Of a stretch of DNA of 64,000 nucleotides, positions 1-7,791 are shown in pieces. The stretch lies in the NCBI GenBank assembly GCA_021770845.1, contig JAETQF010000003.1:82006-146005 (forward strand), in the 5' to 3' direction. The DNA is from Oscillospiraceae bacterium (lineage in GTDB: Bacteria > Bacillota > Clostridia > Oscillospirales > Oscillospiraceae). Within the stretch, counting starts at the first letter, position 1; each line of letters begins with the position of its first letter. Made by a program: the position numbers and the translations under genes. Below the pieces are notes generated by a model that made no database searches, was not told the DNA's origin, and worked only from the letters and a program-made list of their open reading frames with translations.

Positions 1-470
1 AAAATCAGCAGCTTGGGGCGGCGGATAAAGGCGGAGATCAGCGCCAGCTTCTGCCGCATTCCGTGGGAGTAGCTGCCGACGGGGGAGCCCAGGTTCCCCG
101 TCAGCTCAAAGGCGTCCCCGTACTTGGCGATGTCCTTCGTCCGCTGCTCCGCCGGGATGTCGTACAGGTCGGCGATGAAGTTCAGGTAGTCGATGCCCTT
201 CATGAACTCGTACAGATCCGGGTTGTCGGGCAGGAAGGCGGTGACCCGCTTGGCCCCCACCGGATCCTTCTTGATATCGTGTCCGTCGATGGTGATGACG
301 CCCTCGGTGAAGTCCATCACCCCGGCCACCGCCCGCAGGGTGGTGGTTTTACCCGCCCCGTTGTGGCCGATGAAGCCGTAGATCTCGCCGGGGCGCACGT
401 GGAGGGACAGGTCGTCCACCGCCTTTTTGCCGCCGGGGTAGGTCTTGGAATAGTGTTCGATGCGAAGCAT
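1..470 (-). CDS. ABC transporter ATP-binding protein (3' end outside window)
   Basis: ATPase subunit of an ABC transporter; it would energise export or import through a permease encoded to the left of the window. The visible N-terminal 156 residues contain Walker A (GHNGAGKTT, about residue 35) and the signature region SYSHGMRQKLALIS, a divergent LSGGQ typical of ABC-2 type (drug, bacitracin or Nat-like) ATPases. The start ATG (468-470) has AGAAGG upstream. Walker B lies at the cut edge (RRPKLLIF). The substrate cannot be judged. The gene is separated from the YbjQ gene by a repeat-rich gap, so it probably has its own transcript. Confidence 0.9.
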   Translation of the reverse strand, partial: MLRIEHYSKTYPGGKKAVDDLSLHVRPGEIYGFIGHNGAGKTTTLRAVAGVMDFTEGVITIDGHDIKKDPVGAKRVTAFLPDNPDLYEFMKGIDYLNFIADLYDIPAEQRTKDIAKYGDAFELTGNLGSPVGSYSHGMRQKLALISAFIRRPKLLI

Positions 471-507
471 AAAAGAACCTTCTTTCTGAAAACAAACGGT
501 TTGTGCT

Positions 508-586
508 ATGTAGGGGAGGGGCTTGCCCCTCCCGGGGAAAGGGTTTTGACCCTTCAAAGCGGGAGGGGCAAGCCCCTCCCCTACAT
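508..586. repeat. GTAGGGG-type inverted repeat, copy 1
   Basis: Two perfectly complementary 27-bp arms (508-534 and 560-586) flank a 25-bp loop that itself contains a short hairpin (AAGGGT/ACCCTT). Each arm is also internally self-complementary (GGGAGGGG...CCCCTCCC). The ends read TGTAGGGG and CCCCTACA. Related copies lie at 41481-41555 and 57684-57757, so this is a dispersed intergenic element. It lies in the 223-bp gap between the ABC ATPase and the YbjQ gene. Confidence 0.85.
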
Positions 587-597
587 GGTCGTGCGGT

Positions 598-653
598 GGT
601 TCTCGTCTTCGACTCGGTCGGCGATGGACGAGCGCCGCCGGCGCTCATTGCCC
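598..653 (+). repeat. Dispersed 57-bp intergenic repeat, copy A
   Basis: This stretch matches, on the opposite strand, 13884-13940: both read GGTTCTCG, then CTCGG-CGGCGATGG, then CGAGCGCC-3 nt-GGCGCTCAT, then GCCC, with scattered substitutions. The core is a hairpin (GAGCGCC/GGCGCTC). The 3-nt loop differs between copies while the stem is kept, which suggests the folded form matters. Confidence 0.7.
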
Positions 654-693
654 CTTTCCCTACAGATATTCAAAGGTTACAGCGGGTCAAAGG

Positions 694-1005
694 TCATTTG
701 TACCGCACCGCCGTGCCGTACACGGTGATCTCCGCCGCCCCCTGCATGATGGACGCGGAGGCGTAGCGGATGTTCAGCACCGCGTCCGCGCCCAGGGCCT
801 CCGCCTCGTCCACCATCCGCTTGGTGGCCAGCTGCCGGGCCTCGGTGAGCATGGCGGTGTACGCCTCGATCTCGCCGCCCACGAAGGTCTTCATCCCCGC
901 CATAAAGTCCTTGCCGAAGCTCTTGCACTGCACCACTGAGCCCTTCACGATGCCCAGCGGCTCGATCTCCCGTCCGGGAATGTGATCAATATTGAGAAGC
1001 AGCAT
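694..1005 (-). CDS. YbjQ/UPF0145 family protein
   Basis: Small (103 aa) protein of the YbjQ family, whose members form pentamers; their biochemical role is not settled. The family pattern is visible: the N-terminal IPGREI, GIVKGSVV, then a long helix with EARQLATKRMVDEAEALGADAV and the final strand AAEITVYGTAV. The reading frame starts 20 bp inside the end of the upstream MerR gene, so the two are translationally linked and probably one operon. The RBS GAGGGGAAG precedes the ATG. Confidence 0.88.
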   Translation of the reverse strand: MLLLNIDHIPGREIEPLGIVKGSVVQCKSFGKDFMAGMKTFVGGEIEAYTAMLTEARQLATKRMVDEAEALGADAVLNIRYASASIMQGAAEITVYGTAVRYK

Positions 1006-1636
1006 CTTCTTCCCCTCCCTTGATCTGCTTGATGCGCTGGTACAGCGCCGCCAGCACGCCGATGATGATCACCACCGGCACCGCCGCCAGGGCGATGACC
1101 ACCCCGATGGGGGGCGCGTCCGCCGGATCCACGGTGAAGCCCCACACGATCAGGGCGATCACCGCCGCCATCATGGCCAGCACCACCACCGCCGCCCCCA
1201 CGGGGCTGACGTACCGGGTGAGCTTATCCTGTTTTCCCACGTTCATAAACTTTGTCCCCTCCTGTTCCTGCCGCTCCATGCTCTCCAGCACCCCGTCGGC
1301 GTCCAGGCTGTCCAGCTGGCGGCCGCTGTCCCGGATCTGGGCGCATACGCCCTGGGCCGCCGCCAGGTTGGCCTGCCTGCGCTGGAGCTGGATGATGTGC
1401 CGCCCCATGGCGTCCTCCAGGGTCAGCGTCCCGGCCTTGAGGAGGCGGATCTCCTCGATGGGTACGTCCAGCATCCGCAGCAGTTTGATTTTTTTCAGCC
1501 ACGCCACGTCGGCGTCGCTGTAGTCCCGGTAGCCGTTGTCGTGATTACGGCCGGGGGTGAGCAGCCCTTCCTTTTCATAGAAGCGGATGTTGCCCTTGGT
1601 GATTCCCACCAGCTGCTCCACCTGATTGATCTTCAT
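986..1636 (-). CDS. MerR-family regulator with C-terminal membrane domain
   Basis: 216-aa protein. The N-terminus is a MerR winged helix (MKINQVEQLVGITKGNIRFYE, then EGLLTPGR and the YRDYSDADVAWL wing). A middle helical segment follows (about residues 75-125). The C-terminus has two hydrophobic helices (about residues 145-170 and 177-200) ending in a basic tail. The regulator is therefore expected to sit in the membrane, unlike standard soluble MerR proteins. I start it at the ATG at 1634-1636 because GGAGGAACGCAG precedes it; an in-frame GTG lies at 1654. Its partner YbjQ gene overlaps its 3' end. It is probably autoregulated through the promoter at 1661-1691. The signal sensed is unknown. 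Confidence 0.88.
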   Translation of the reverse strand: MKINQVEQLVGITKGNIRFYEKEGLLTPGRNHDNGYRDYSDADVAWLKKIKLLRMLDVPIEEIRLLKAGTLTLEDAMGRHIIQLQRRQANLAAAQGVCAQIRDSGRQLDSLDADGVLESMERQEQEGTKFMNVGKQDKLTRYVSPVGAAVVVLAMMAAVIALIVWGFTVDPADAPPIGVVIALAAVPVVIIIGVLAALYQRIKQIKGGEEDAASQY

Positions 1637-1660
1637 CTGCGTTCCTCCCTCCACGGACGT

Positions 1661-1691
1661 ATCCTACACCTTCCACAAGGTGAAAGGTCAA
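1661..1691 (-). promoter_or_regulatory. MerR-type promoter with 19-bp spacer
   Basis: On the minus strand TTGACC (1691-1686) and TAGGAT (1666-1661) are separated by 19 bp. That long spacer is the hallmark of promoters activated by MerR proteins through DNA distortion. The spacer carries a dyad (CACCTT...AAGGTG). A second, similar dyad lies upstream at about 1716-1737 (TCCACC/GGTGGA) without a good -35, so it looks like a degenerate second operator. Confidence 0.75.
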
Positions 1692-1764
1692 GAGGTTTCT
1701 CAAAATTTTTCCGCCCTCCACCAGGTGGAAGGTGGGGGGCGGGTTCCCTGATGGGGCCCCGCCG

Positions 1765-2649
1765 TTATCCGGCCGACAAGGGCCCCGACAGATCCAGCCC
1801 GCCATAGGCCGTCAGCGCGCTGCCCTCCACCAGCAGCCGCACCTGCTCCACCTTGTCCAGGCTGCACAGCGTCTCCACGATGGATGAGATCACCAGCTCC
1901 TGTTCCCCGGCGTCCTCCGGCGGCGCCGCCAGCAGGGCGGCGGACAGGTCGGCGTAGCACACCCCGTCGTCCACCCAGGCCGCCCGCACCGTCAGATCCG
2001 GGGGCAGCAGGGCGGACAGCCCCTCGTCCTCCGGCCCGGCAATCAGCGCCTCCAGCACCGCCTTGGCCGGGGCCTCCTCCTCGGTGAGCCGGAACACCCG
2101 CAGCTCATAGCCCAGGGTGCGCCCGTCCGCCCGACGGAAGTAGAGGGCGGCGGTCACGTCCACCGGCTCCTCCTCCGCGCCGGAGAAGATGGCGTCCCCC
2201 GTCCGGAGCAGGCGGCCGCCGTCCCCCTCCCCGGCGGACAGCCGCACCCCGTCCACCCCGGGCAGCTGGCACAGGGTCAGGGCCACGCAGTAGTCCGCCA
2301 GCGTCCGGTCGATGCCCGCCAGGGCGCTGTACTCCTCCGACAGCTCCACCTGGGCCGTCCGGTTCTCCACCGCCCACCGCACCGCCCGGGTGCCCTCCGG
2401 TATGGCCCGGATCAGCCCGCTGTCCTGGGGCGGCCCCGCCAGCAGCGCCGCCAGCAGGGCGGACACGCTCTCCTCCCCGCCGTAGGGGCAGGAGGACAGC
2501 GCCGCCGACACCTCCCGGCTCTGCTCCGCCGCCGGGACGGCGAACCACAGGCGCAGGCCGTCGTCCTCCTGCCCGCCCTGGGCGAGGCAGGCCGTGGCCA
2601 GCGCCAGCAGCAGCGCCGCCGCCAGCAGCGCCCCCATCCGTTTTCTCAT
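1765..2649 (-). CDS. Tandem GerMN-domain lipoprotein
   Basis: 294-aa exported protein. A basic N-terminus and hydrophobic segment end in a lipobox-like LATAC, predicting a lipid-anchored, externally located protein. Two GerMN-like domains follow (about residues 30-145 and 155-290). Each contains the typical helix, AL-AGP or LLAGPP turn and strand pattern (for example ALIAGPEDEGL). GerMN domains occur in the spore germination protein GerM and in the actinobacterial LpqB. The start overlaps the kinase stop by 4 bp (ATGA), so it is the last gene of the HhH-RR-HK-GerMN operon and probably modulates or is controlled by that two-component system. Confidence 0.85.
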   Translation of the reverse strand: MRKRMGALLAAALLLALATACLAQGGQEDDGLRLWFAVPAAEQSREVSAALSSCPYGGEESVSALLAALLAGPPQDSGLIRAIPEGTRAVRWAVENRTAQVELSEEYSALAGIDRTLADYCVALTLCQLPGVDGVRLSAGEGDGGRLLRTGDAIFSGAEEEPVDVTAALYFRRADGRTLGYELRVFRLTEEEAPAKAVLEALIAGPEDEGLSALLPPDLTVRAAWVDDGVCYADLSAALLAAPPEDAGEQELVISSIVETLCSLDKVEQVRLLVEGSALTAYGGLDLSGPLSAG

Positions 2650-4100
2650 GGCCTGTCCCCCTCCTTCAGGGCGGGGAATTCCGCCTCGAACCGGGCGCCC
2701 TTCCCCGCCGGGTTGGGCCCCACCTTGATGTCCCCGCCGTGGAGGCGGGCGGTGTCCCGGGCGATGGACAGCCCCAGGCCCGTGCCCCCGGCGGCCCGGG
2801 AGCGGGCCTTGTCCACCCGGTAGAACCGGTCGAAGATCTTGGGCATATCCTCCGGGGGGATGCCCACCCCGGTGTCGCACACCACCAGGGACGCCTTGCC
2901 CCCCAAGCGCCGCACCGTCACGTCCACCCGGCCCCCGGGCTGGTTGTACTTGATGGCGTTTTCCATCAGGTTGAAGGCCACCTGGTAGACGTCGTCCTCC
3001 GTGGCCAGCAGGGCGCAGGCGGGCTCGATGCGGCACTTCAGCTCCACCCCTGTGGCCTGGGCCAGGGGGGTGAGCATATGGGCCACCTTTTCCGCCACCG
3101 CCCCCAGCTCCACCGGCTCCCGCTGCCGCTCCGGGCCGCCGTCCAGCCGGGTGAGGGCCAGCAGGTGCTCGCTGATGCGGGTGAGGCGGTCGGCCTCCTC
3201 CCCGATGTCGGACACGAACTCCCGGACGGTGCCCATGTCCACGCTGTCGTTCTGCAAAATGGAGTCGGTGAGCAGGCGGATGGAGGCCAGGGGGGTTTTC
3301 AGCTCGTGGGAGGCGTCGGACACGAACCGCCGCCGGGCCTCCTCCGTGGTCTGCAAGCGGTCGGTGAGCTGGTTGAACTCGTCGGCCAGCTGGGCCATCT
3401 CGTCCCGCCCCCGGGCGTCCACCCGGTGGCTGTACTCGCCCTCCCGCACCCGGCGGATGGCGGACAGCAGCCGCCCGGTGCTCCGGGTGAGGGCCTTGGA
3501 CAGCAGCAGCACCAGCGCCGCCGCCGCCACGCCGATCACCAGCGAGATATACCGCAGGTTGGACTGGATGGACAGCAGCACCTGGGCCTGCTCCGCGTCG
3601 TATTCATAGAGGTACACCGCCCCCAGGGTGGCCCCGTGGTACAGCACGGGCACCGCCGCCCGGCAGCGGATGGCCCCCTCCCGGTACTCGCTGCGGGCCA
3701 CGTCCTTGCCTCGCAGGGCGGCCACCACCTCTCCCATGAGGGCGTAGTGGCCCAGGCGGTTGTCCAGGGTGGAGCTGTCGTACAGGATGAGGCCGGAGGC
3801 GTCCGCCACCAGCACCCGGGTGCCCTGGGCCTTCTCCAGCACCGCCATGGTCTGCTCCACCCCCTCCCGGGTGAGGGTCTCGGACACCGCCAGGGCGGAG
3901 CCGATGACCAGGGCCTGCCGCTTCAGGTTGCTCTCCTTGGAGGAGAACACCATGTTCTCCACCATCAGCAGGGGGTAGGTGTTCATCACGATCAGGATGG
4001 CCGCCACCACCAGCAGGTAGGTCAGGGCGTATTTGACCTGGATGCTGCGAAAAAAGGGCACCCGGGGTTCCCGGCCCTGCTGCTTTGCCGCTGTTGTCAT
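2646..4100 (-). CDS. Sensor histidine kinase, HAMP/HisKA type
   Basis: 484-aa membrane kinase. The first membrane helix is at about residues 24-47, an extracytoplasmic sensor region at about 48-182, the second helix at about 184-204, then HAMP (about 205-257). HisKA has the phospho-acceptor His265 in SHELKTPLASIR. The catalytic domain shows the N box (NLMENAIKYN), G1 (DTGVGIP), F (FDRFYRVDKAR) and G2 (GGTGLGLSIA). It is a complete PhoR/WalK-like kinase. It follows the response regulator by 90 bp and overlaps the GerMN gene. The ligand is unknown. Confidence 0.95.
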   Translation of the reverse strand: MTTAAKQQGREPRVPFFRSIQVKYALTYLLVVAAILIVMNTYPLLMVENMVFSSKESNLKRQALVIGSALAVSETLTREGVEQTMAVLEKAQGTRVLVADASGLILYDSSTLDNRLGHYALMGEVVAALRGKDVARSEYREGAIRCRAAVPVLYHGATLGAVYLYEYDAEQAQVLLSIQSNLRYISLVIGVAAAALVLLLSKALTRSTGRLLSAIRRVREGEYSHRVDARGRDEMAQLADEFNQLTDRLQTTEEARRRFVSDASHELKTPLASIRLLTDSILQNDSVDMGTVREFVSDIGEEADRLTRISEHLLALTRLDGGPERQREPVELGAVAEKVAHMLTPLAQATGVELKCRIEPACALLATEDDVYQVAFNLMENAIKYNQPGGRVDVTVRRLGGKASLVVCDTGVGIPPEDMPKIFDRFYRVDKARSRAAGGTGLGLSIARDTARLHGGDIKVGPNPAGKGARFEAEFPALKEGDRP

Positions 4101-4190
4101 GGCGATCCCTCCTTTCCCGGCGCGGGCGGCTCCCTTCGAAAGCGCCTGCCCGCGCCCTCTCCCCGCGAGGCGGCCGGACGGCTTCGCGGC

Positions 4191-4883
4191 TTACGGATTA
4201 TTGGCCAGATAGTACCCCACGCCCCACTTGGTGAGGATGTGCTCCGGGTTGGCGGGGTCGGGCTCCAGCTTCTCCCGCAGGCGGCGGATGTGCACGTCCA
4301 CGGTGCGGAATTCCCCAATATACTCATAGCCCCACACCAGGTTCAGCAGGTTCTCCCGGCTGTACACCCGGCCCGGGTTCTGCATCAGCAGCACCATCAG
4401 GTCGAACTCCTTGGCGGTGAGATCCACCGGCCTGCCGTCCCGCCAGGCCGCCCGCTCCGCCAGATCCAGGGTGATGCTGCCCTGGGTGAGCCGGTCGGCC
4501 TCCCGCTGCTGCTGGGCGGAGGAGGCCGCGCGGCGCAGCAGGGCCCGGATGCGGGCCTTCAGCTCCAGGATGTTGAAGGGCTTGGTGATGTAGTCGTCCG
4601 CCCCGCACTCGAAGCCCATGATCTTGTCCGCGTCCTCCCCCTTGGCCGTCAGCATGATCACCGGCACGTTGGAGAACTCCCGGATCTTCATGCAGGCCTG
4701 GAGTCCGTCGATCTTGGGCATCATGAGATCCAGGATGATGAGGTCGAACTGGCCCGTGCGGGCCTTGTCCACCGCCTCCTCCCCGTCGGAGCCCGTCTCC
4801 ACCTGATAGCCCTCGTTTTCCAGATTGAATTTGATGCCCTTCACCATGACGCGCTCGTCGTCAACCACCAGAATCCTCGGCAC
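4191..4883 (-). CDS. OmpR/PhoB-family response regulator
   Basis: 230-aa DNA-binding response regulator. The receiver domain has the acidic pair VVDDE and phospho-acceptor Asp52 ([10 protein letters not shown]), with Lys in TAKGED. The C-terminal winged helix shows LTAKEFDLM and the wing [14 protein letters not shown] place the start at the GTG at 4883, because the Shine-Dalgarno AGGAGG lies 8 bp upstream; an alternative GTG at 4892 lies within that RBS. The gene overlaps the 3' end of the HhH gene and is followed by its cognate kinase. Confidence 0.93.
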   Translation of the reverse strand: MPRILVVDDERVMVKGIKFNLENEGYQVETGSDGEEAVDKARTGQFDLIILDLMMPKIDGLQACMKIREFSNVPVIMLTAKGEDADKIMGFECGADDYITKPFNILELKARIRALLRRAASSAQQQREADRLTQGSITLDLAERAAWRDGRPVDLTAKEFDLMVLLMQNPGRVYSRENLLNLVWGYEYIGEFRTVDVHIRRLREKLEPDPANPEHILTKWGVGYYLANNP

Positions 4884-5235
4884 CGCCTTCACCTCCTGTT
4901 GTAATCTGCTCCAAAATTCCGGACAGGATTCCCTCTCCGATGCCCTTCACCCGGATCAGCTCCTCCGGGTAGCGGAAGGGGCCGTGCTCCGCCCGGTAGT
5001 CCAGAATGGCCTGGGCCCGCGCCTCCCCGATGCCGGGCAGGGACATGAGCTCCTCCAGCCCCGCGGTATTGACGTCCACCGCGCCCGCCGGAGCGGACAA
5101 GACCGCCGGCGGCGTCCGGGGAACGGGATCCAGAGGCGCTGCCGTTGTGCTTCGCCCTGCGAAGCACAGGATCATGGCGGCCCCAGCCGCCATGATAATG
5201 GCTAATACCCGGCGCGCCGCGCCTGACTGCTTCAT
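4861..5235 (-). CDS. ComEA-like helix-hairpin-helix protein
   Basis: 124-aa protein with an N-terminal membrane anchor or signal segment ([18 protein letters not shown]), a short Pro-rich linker and a C-terminal double HhH domain ([20 protein letters not shown] and [18 protein letters not shown]). This is the architecture of the DNA-binding part of ComEA, which holds double-stranded DNA at the cell surface during uptake, but the protein is short and lacks the SLBB domain. The start ATG (5233-5235) has GGGGAGGGAA upstream. It overlaps the response regulator by 23 bp. No comEC lies nearby, so a competence role is not shown. Confidence 0.82.
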   Translation of the reverse strand: MKQSGAARRVLAIIMAAGAAMILCFAGRSTTAAPLDPVPRTPPAVLSAPAGAVDVNTAGLEELMSLPGIGEARAQAILDYRAEHGPFRYPEELIRVKGIGEGILSGILEQITTGGEGGAEDSGG

Positions 5236-5426
5236 CCGCGTTCCCTCCCCCGCAGAAACCTGTATCCCCCAGTTGCGCCGGGGCACACTTTCTGATATAA
5301 TGGCGTTGATATGGCCCGCGGACAGGCCGCGGAGCCGCACGCCGCTTTATTTAGCATAGCTGCGAGCTGTTTTTACGGCTTGCGCGGCGATTGCTGTTAT
5401 TATATCACAGATGACGGGAGATTCCT

Positions 5427-6803
5427 ATGAAAAAATATCGTTTTCTTTCTCTGCTGCTGGCAGGGCTGATGGCCCTGGCCCTCACCGTTCCCGCCGCCGC
5501 CCTGGAGGATCCCCAGCCCCACGCCCGGGCGGTGGTCATTGTGGACGGCGACACCGGCGAGGTGCTGTACGATTTTAACGCCCGCCAGCGGATGTACCCC
5601 GCCTCCATCACCAAGATCATGACCTCTTTGGTGGTGCTGGAGGCGGTGGACAGGGGGGAGCTCTCCCTGGACACCCCCGTCACCGCCTCCGCCCAGGCGG
5701 TGAACCTGCCCCTGGGCAGCTCCACCGCCGACATCAAGGCGGGGGAGACCCTCACCATCCAGCAGCTGCTGTACTGCGACCTGCTGCCCTCGGGCAACGA
5801 CGCCTGCAACATTCTGGCGGAGGCCCTGGGAGGCGTCACGGACTTCGCCGCCCGGATGAACGCCAAGGCCCAGGAGCTGGGCATGGGGGACACCCACTTC
5901 ACCAACCCCCACGGCCTCCACGACCCGGAGCACTACACCACCGCCTATGACATCTACCTCATGTCCCGGGCCGCCATGGACAACGAGATCTTCCGCACCA
6001 TCGTGCGCTCCCCGTCCTACACCATCCCCGCCACCAATATGCAGCCCGAGCGCACCATCTACACCACCAACGGCCTGCTGGGCAGCTGGTACTTCACGGG
6101 CTACCTCTACTCCAAGGCCATCGGCATCAAGACGGGCAACACCGAGGAGGCGGGCCGCTGCCTGGCCTCCGCCGCCGTGGACGAGCTGGGCCGCACCTTC
6201 TACTGCGTGGTGCTGGGCTCGGAGGTGGTCACCGACGAGAACGGGAACCGGGACTACAAGCACCTGTCCGAGTCCAAGCGGCTGCTGGAGTGGGCCTTCC
6301 AGAACTTCCACCGGATCACCTTGTTGAACCAGGATACGGAGGACGTGCTCCGGGAGGTGGCCGTCTCCCTGTCCGACGAGGGGGACTACGTGCTGGCCCA
6401 GCCGGTGGGGGAGATCTCCGCCACCATGCCGTCGGACTACGACCCCAAACAGGCGGAGCTGATCTTTGACCTGCCCACCGAGCCCATCGAGGCCCCCATC
6501 ACCGCCGGGGACAAGCTGGGCACCGTCACCCTGAAGTACGACGGGGTGGAGTACGGCACCCTGGACATGGTGGCGGCGGACAGCGTGGCCCGGTCGGACT
6601 TCCTGTACACCGTCCAGCAGATTGAGATCTACTGGGGCAAGTGGTGGGTGAAGGCGGCGGTGATCGGCGGCGTGATCCTGATCCTGCTGCTGATCCTTTA
6701 CATAGCCGTCCTGCGGCCCAAGCGCCGCCGGGCCAAGCGGTACAGCTACTCCGGCGGGGGGCGGCGGGGGAGCGGGCGCTCCAACTACCGGGGCCGGCGT
6801 TAA
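5427..6803 (+). CDS. D-alanyl-D-alanine carboxypeptidase, DacF/PBP5 type
   Basis: 458-aa class C low-molecular-weight penicillin-binding protein that trims the terminal D-Ala from peptidoglycan stem peptides. A signal peptide (about residues 1-25, ending PAAA) is followed by the S11 peptidase domain with Ser60 in SITK, SGN (122-124) and KTG (235-237). A beta-rich domain follows, then a C-terminal membrane helix (about 405-428) and a very basic tail (RPKRRRAKRY). A C-terminal membrane helix rather than an amphipathic anchor is the variant here. The RBS GGGAGA precedes the ATG. The gene is monocistronic and ends at the terminator at 6982-7026. Confidence 0.94.
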   Translation: MKKYRFLSLLLAGLMALALTVPAAALEDPQPHARAVVIVDGDTGEVLYDFNARQRMYPASITKIMTSLVVLEAVDRGELSLDTPVTASAQAVNLPLGSSTADIKAGETLTIQQLLYCDLLPSGNDACNILAEALGGVTDFAARMNAKAQELGMGDTHFTNPHGLHDPEHYTTAYDIYLMSRAAMDNEIFRTIVRSPSYTIPATNMQPERTIYTTNGLLGSWYFTGYLYSKAIGIKTGNTEEAGRCLASAAVDELGRTFYCVVLGSEVVTDENGNRDYKHLSESKRLLEWAFQNFHRITLLNQDTEDVLREVAVSLSDEGDYVLAQPVGEISATMPSDYDPKQAELIFDLPTEPIEAPITAGDKLGTVTLKYDGVEYGTLDMVAADSVARSDFLYTVQQIEIYWGKWWVKAAVIGGVILILLLILYIAVLRPKRRRAKRYSYSGGGRRGSGRSNYRGRR

Positions 6804-6981
6804 CGTGAGTTTGGGAACTTTTGGAGGGGAATTCCGGCGGCTTTTGCCGAGTTCTGCCTGTATTCACAAAAATTTCACAGAAGGTTCTTAAATTGTCCAA
6901 CATTCCTCCCCCGCGGTCTGGTATTATCATCATGTCAGGAAGAAAGCCAGACAATCTCTATCCTCCCTCTCTCTTTTCTCA

Positions 6982-7026
6982 AAAAATGAAAGCCCTCCGG
7001 CGTGAGCCGGGGGGCCTTTCATTTTT
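6982..7026. terminator. Bidirectional terminator between dacF and the ECF gene
   Basis: A long near-perfect hairpin (left arm 6982-7001, loop GTGA, right arm 7006-7026) is flanked by A and T runs on both sides, so it can end transcripts from both converging genes. The dacF-terminator spacer (6804-6981) contains no ORF. It does hold an extended -10-like TGGTATTAT at 6919-6927, which could start a short RNA ending at this hairpin. Confidence 0.85.
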
Positions 7027-7045
7027 GCGGGGGGACGGCCTTCCC

Positions 7046-7642
7046 TCAGACGGGCTTTGAGGGGAGGGACAGCTTTTCCTCCAGGTGGGCCGCCTTCAGC
7101 GCCTTGTGGAGGGCCACCCCCAGGATGGGGGCGAACACCACCGCCACAATGCCGTTAAAGACCGAGTTGGGGATCCGCCCCAGCACCGCCAGCCACGCCG
7201 CGTCGGCGGTGAGGCCCTTGATGAGCAGGCCGTTGTAGAAAAAGCTCTTGGACAGATAGAGGACGATGTAGCTCACCGCCGCCGCCCCGCTGGCAACGGC
7301 CTCGTTCACATAGTTGCTCCTGCCCTTGAATAACTTGAAGAATACCGCCCCGGCCACCAGGCCGTACACCCCCTTGGTGACAAAGGTGATGGGGGCCTCG
7401 GTGATGCGGATGGGGTCGAACAGGTCGAAGATGGCGGAGCCCAGCCCCGAGGCCAGCGCCCCCCACCAGGGCCCCAGCAGCAGTCCGGACAGGGCGCACA
7501 TCACGTTGCCCAGGTGGAAGCGGTCGCTGCCCAGGATCGAGGGGATTTGAATTTCCGCCTTGGAGCCCACCGCCACCAGCGCCGCCATCATGGCCGTGAG
7601 GCACAGCATCAGCACGGCCTGTTTGCCTTTGGATTGGTTCAT
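7046..7642 (-). CDS. ECF transporter S component
   Basis: 198-aa integral membrane protein of the substrate-capture (S) component class of energy-coupling factor vitamin transporters. Six hydrophobic segments are visible, starting with VLMLCLTAMMAALVAVG; the HLGNVMCALSGLLLGPWWGA stretch and the PITFVTKGVYGLVAG helix are typical of the group. The start ATG (7640-7642) has AAGGAG upstream. The shared EcfA/A'/T module is not in the window. It is divergent from a MocR-type regulator, which often controls an adjacent transporter. The substrate is unproven; a B6 vitamer is one possibility from that context. Confidence 0.85.
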   Translation of the reverse strand: MNQSKGKQAVLMLCLTAMMAALVAVGSKAEIQIPSILGSDRFHLGNVMCALSGLLLGPWWGALASGLGSAIFDLFDPIRITEAPITFVTKGVYGLVAGAVFFKLFKGRSNYVNEAVASGAAAVSYIVLYLSKSFFYNGLLIKGLTADAAWLAVLGRIPNSVFNGIVAVVFAPILGVALHKALKAAHLEEKLSLPSKPV

Positions 7643-7690
7643 CTTACCCAGCTCCTTCCGGGGCCTTGACGGGCCCCTGGTTCTGGTGCT

Positions 7691-7729
7691 ATTATAGGCA
7701 AAACTGGCATTGCTTCCAGTCCCAGTTTT
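7691..7729 (-). promoter_or_regulatory. Promoter and inverted repeat upstream of the ECF gene
   Basis: On the minus strand a consensus -10 TATAAT (7696-7691) has no good -35. Immediately upstream lies an inverted repeat AAAACTGG (7700-7707) / CCAGTTTT (7722-7729). A -10 with a missing -35 and an upstream dyad is what an activator-dependent promoter looks like. The divergent MocR-type protein is the obvious candidate to bind it. Confidence 0.6.
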
Positions 7730-7742
7730 CAACTTTTTTATG

Positions 7743-7766
7743 GGGTCAGATTTTGACATCTGACCC
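7743..7766. promoter_or_regulatory. Perfect 9-bp palindrome upstream of the MocR-type gene
   Basis: GGGTCAGAT (7743-7751) and ATCTGACCC (7758-7766) form a perfect inverted repeat with a 6-bp spacer, ending 25 bp before the MocR-type start codon and just ahead of its RBS (GGAGGTG, 7780-7786). It is a probable autoregulatory operator; a 5' mRNA hairpin is the alternative. Confidence 0.6.
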
Positions 7767-7791
7767 TCCCGACCCGTTTGGAGGTGTCCCT

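Noticed and set aside
2739..4904. A 721-codon plus-strand open frame over the kinase and regulator
   Set aside because: His/Gln/Gly-rich shadow of two unmistakable genes on the other strand.
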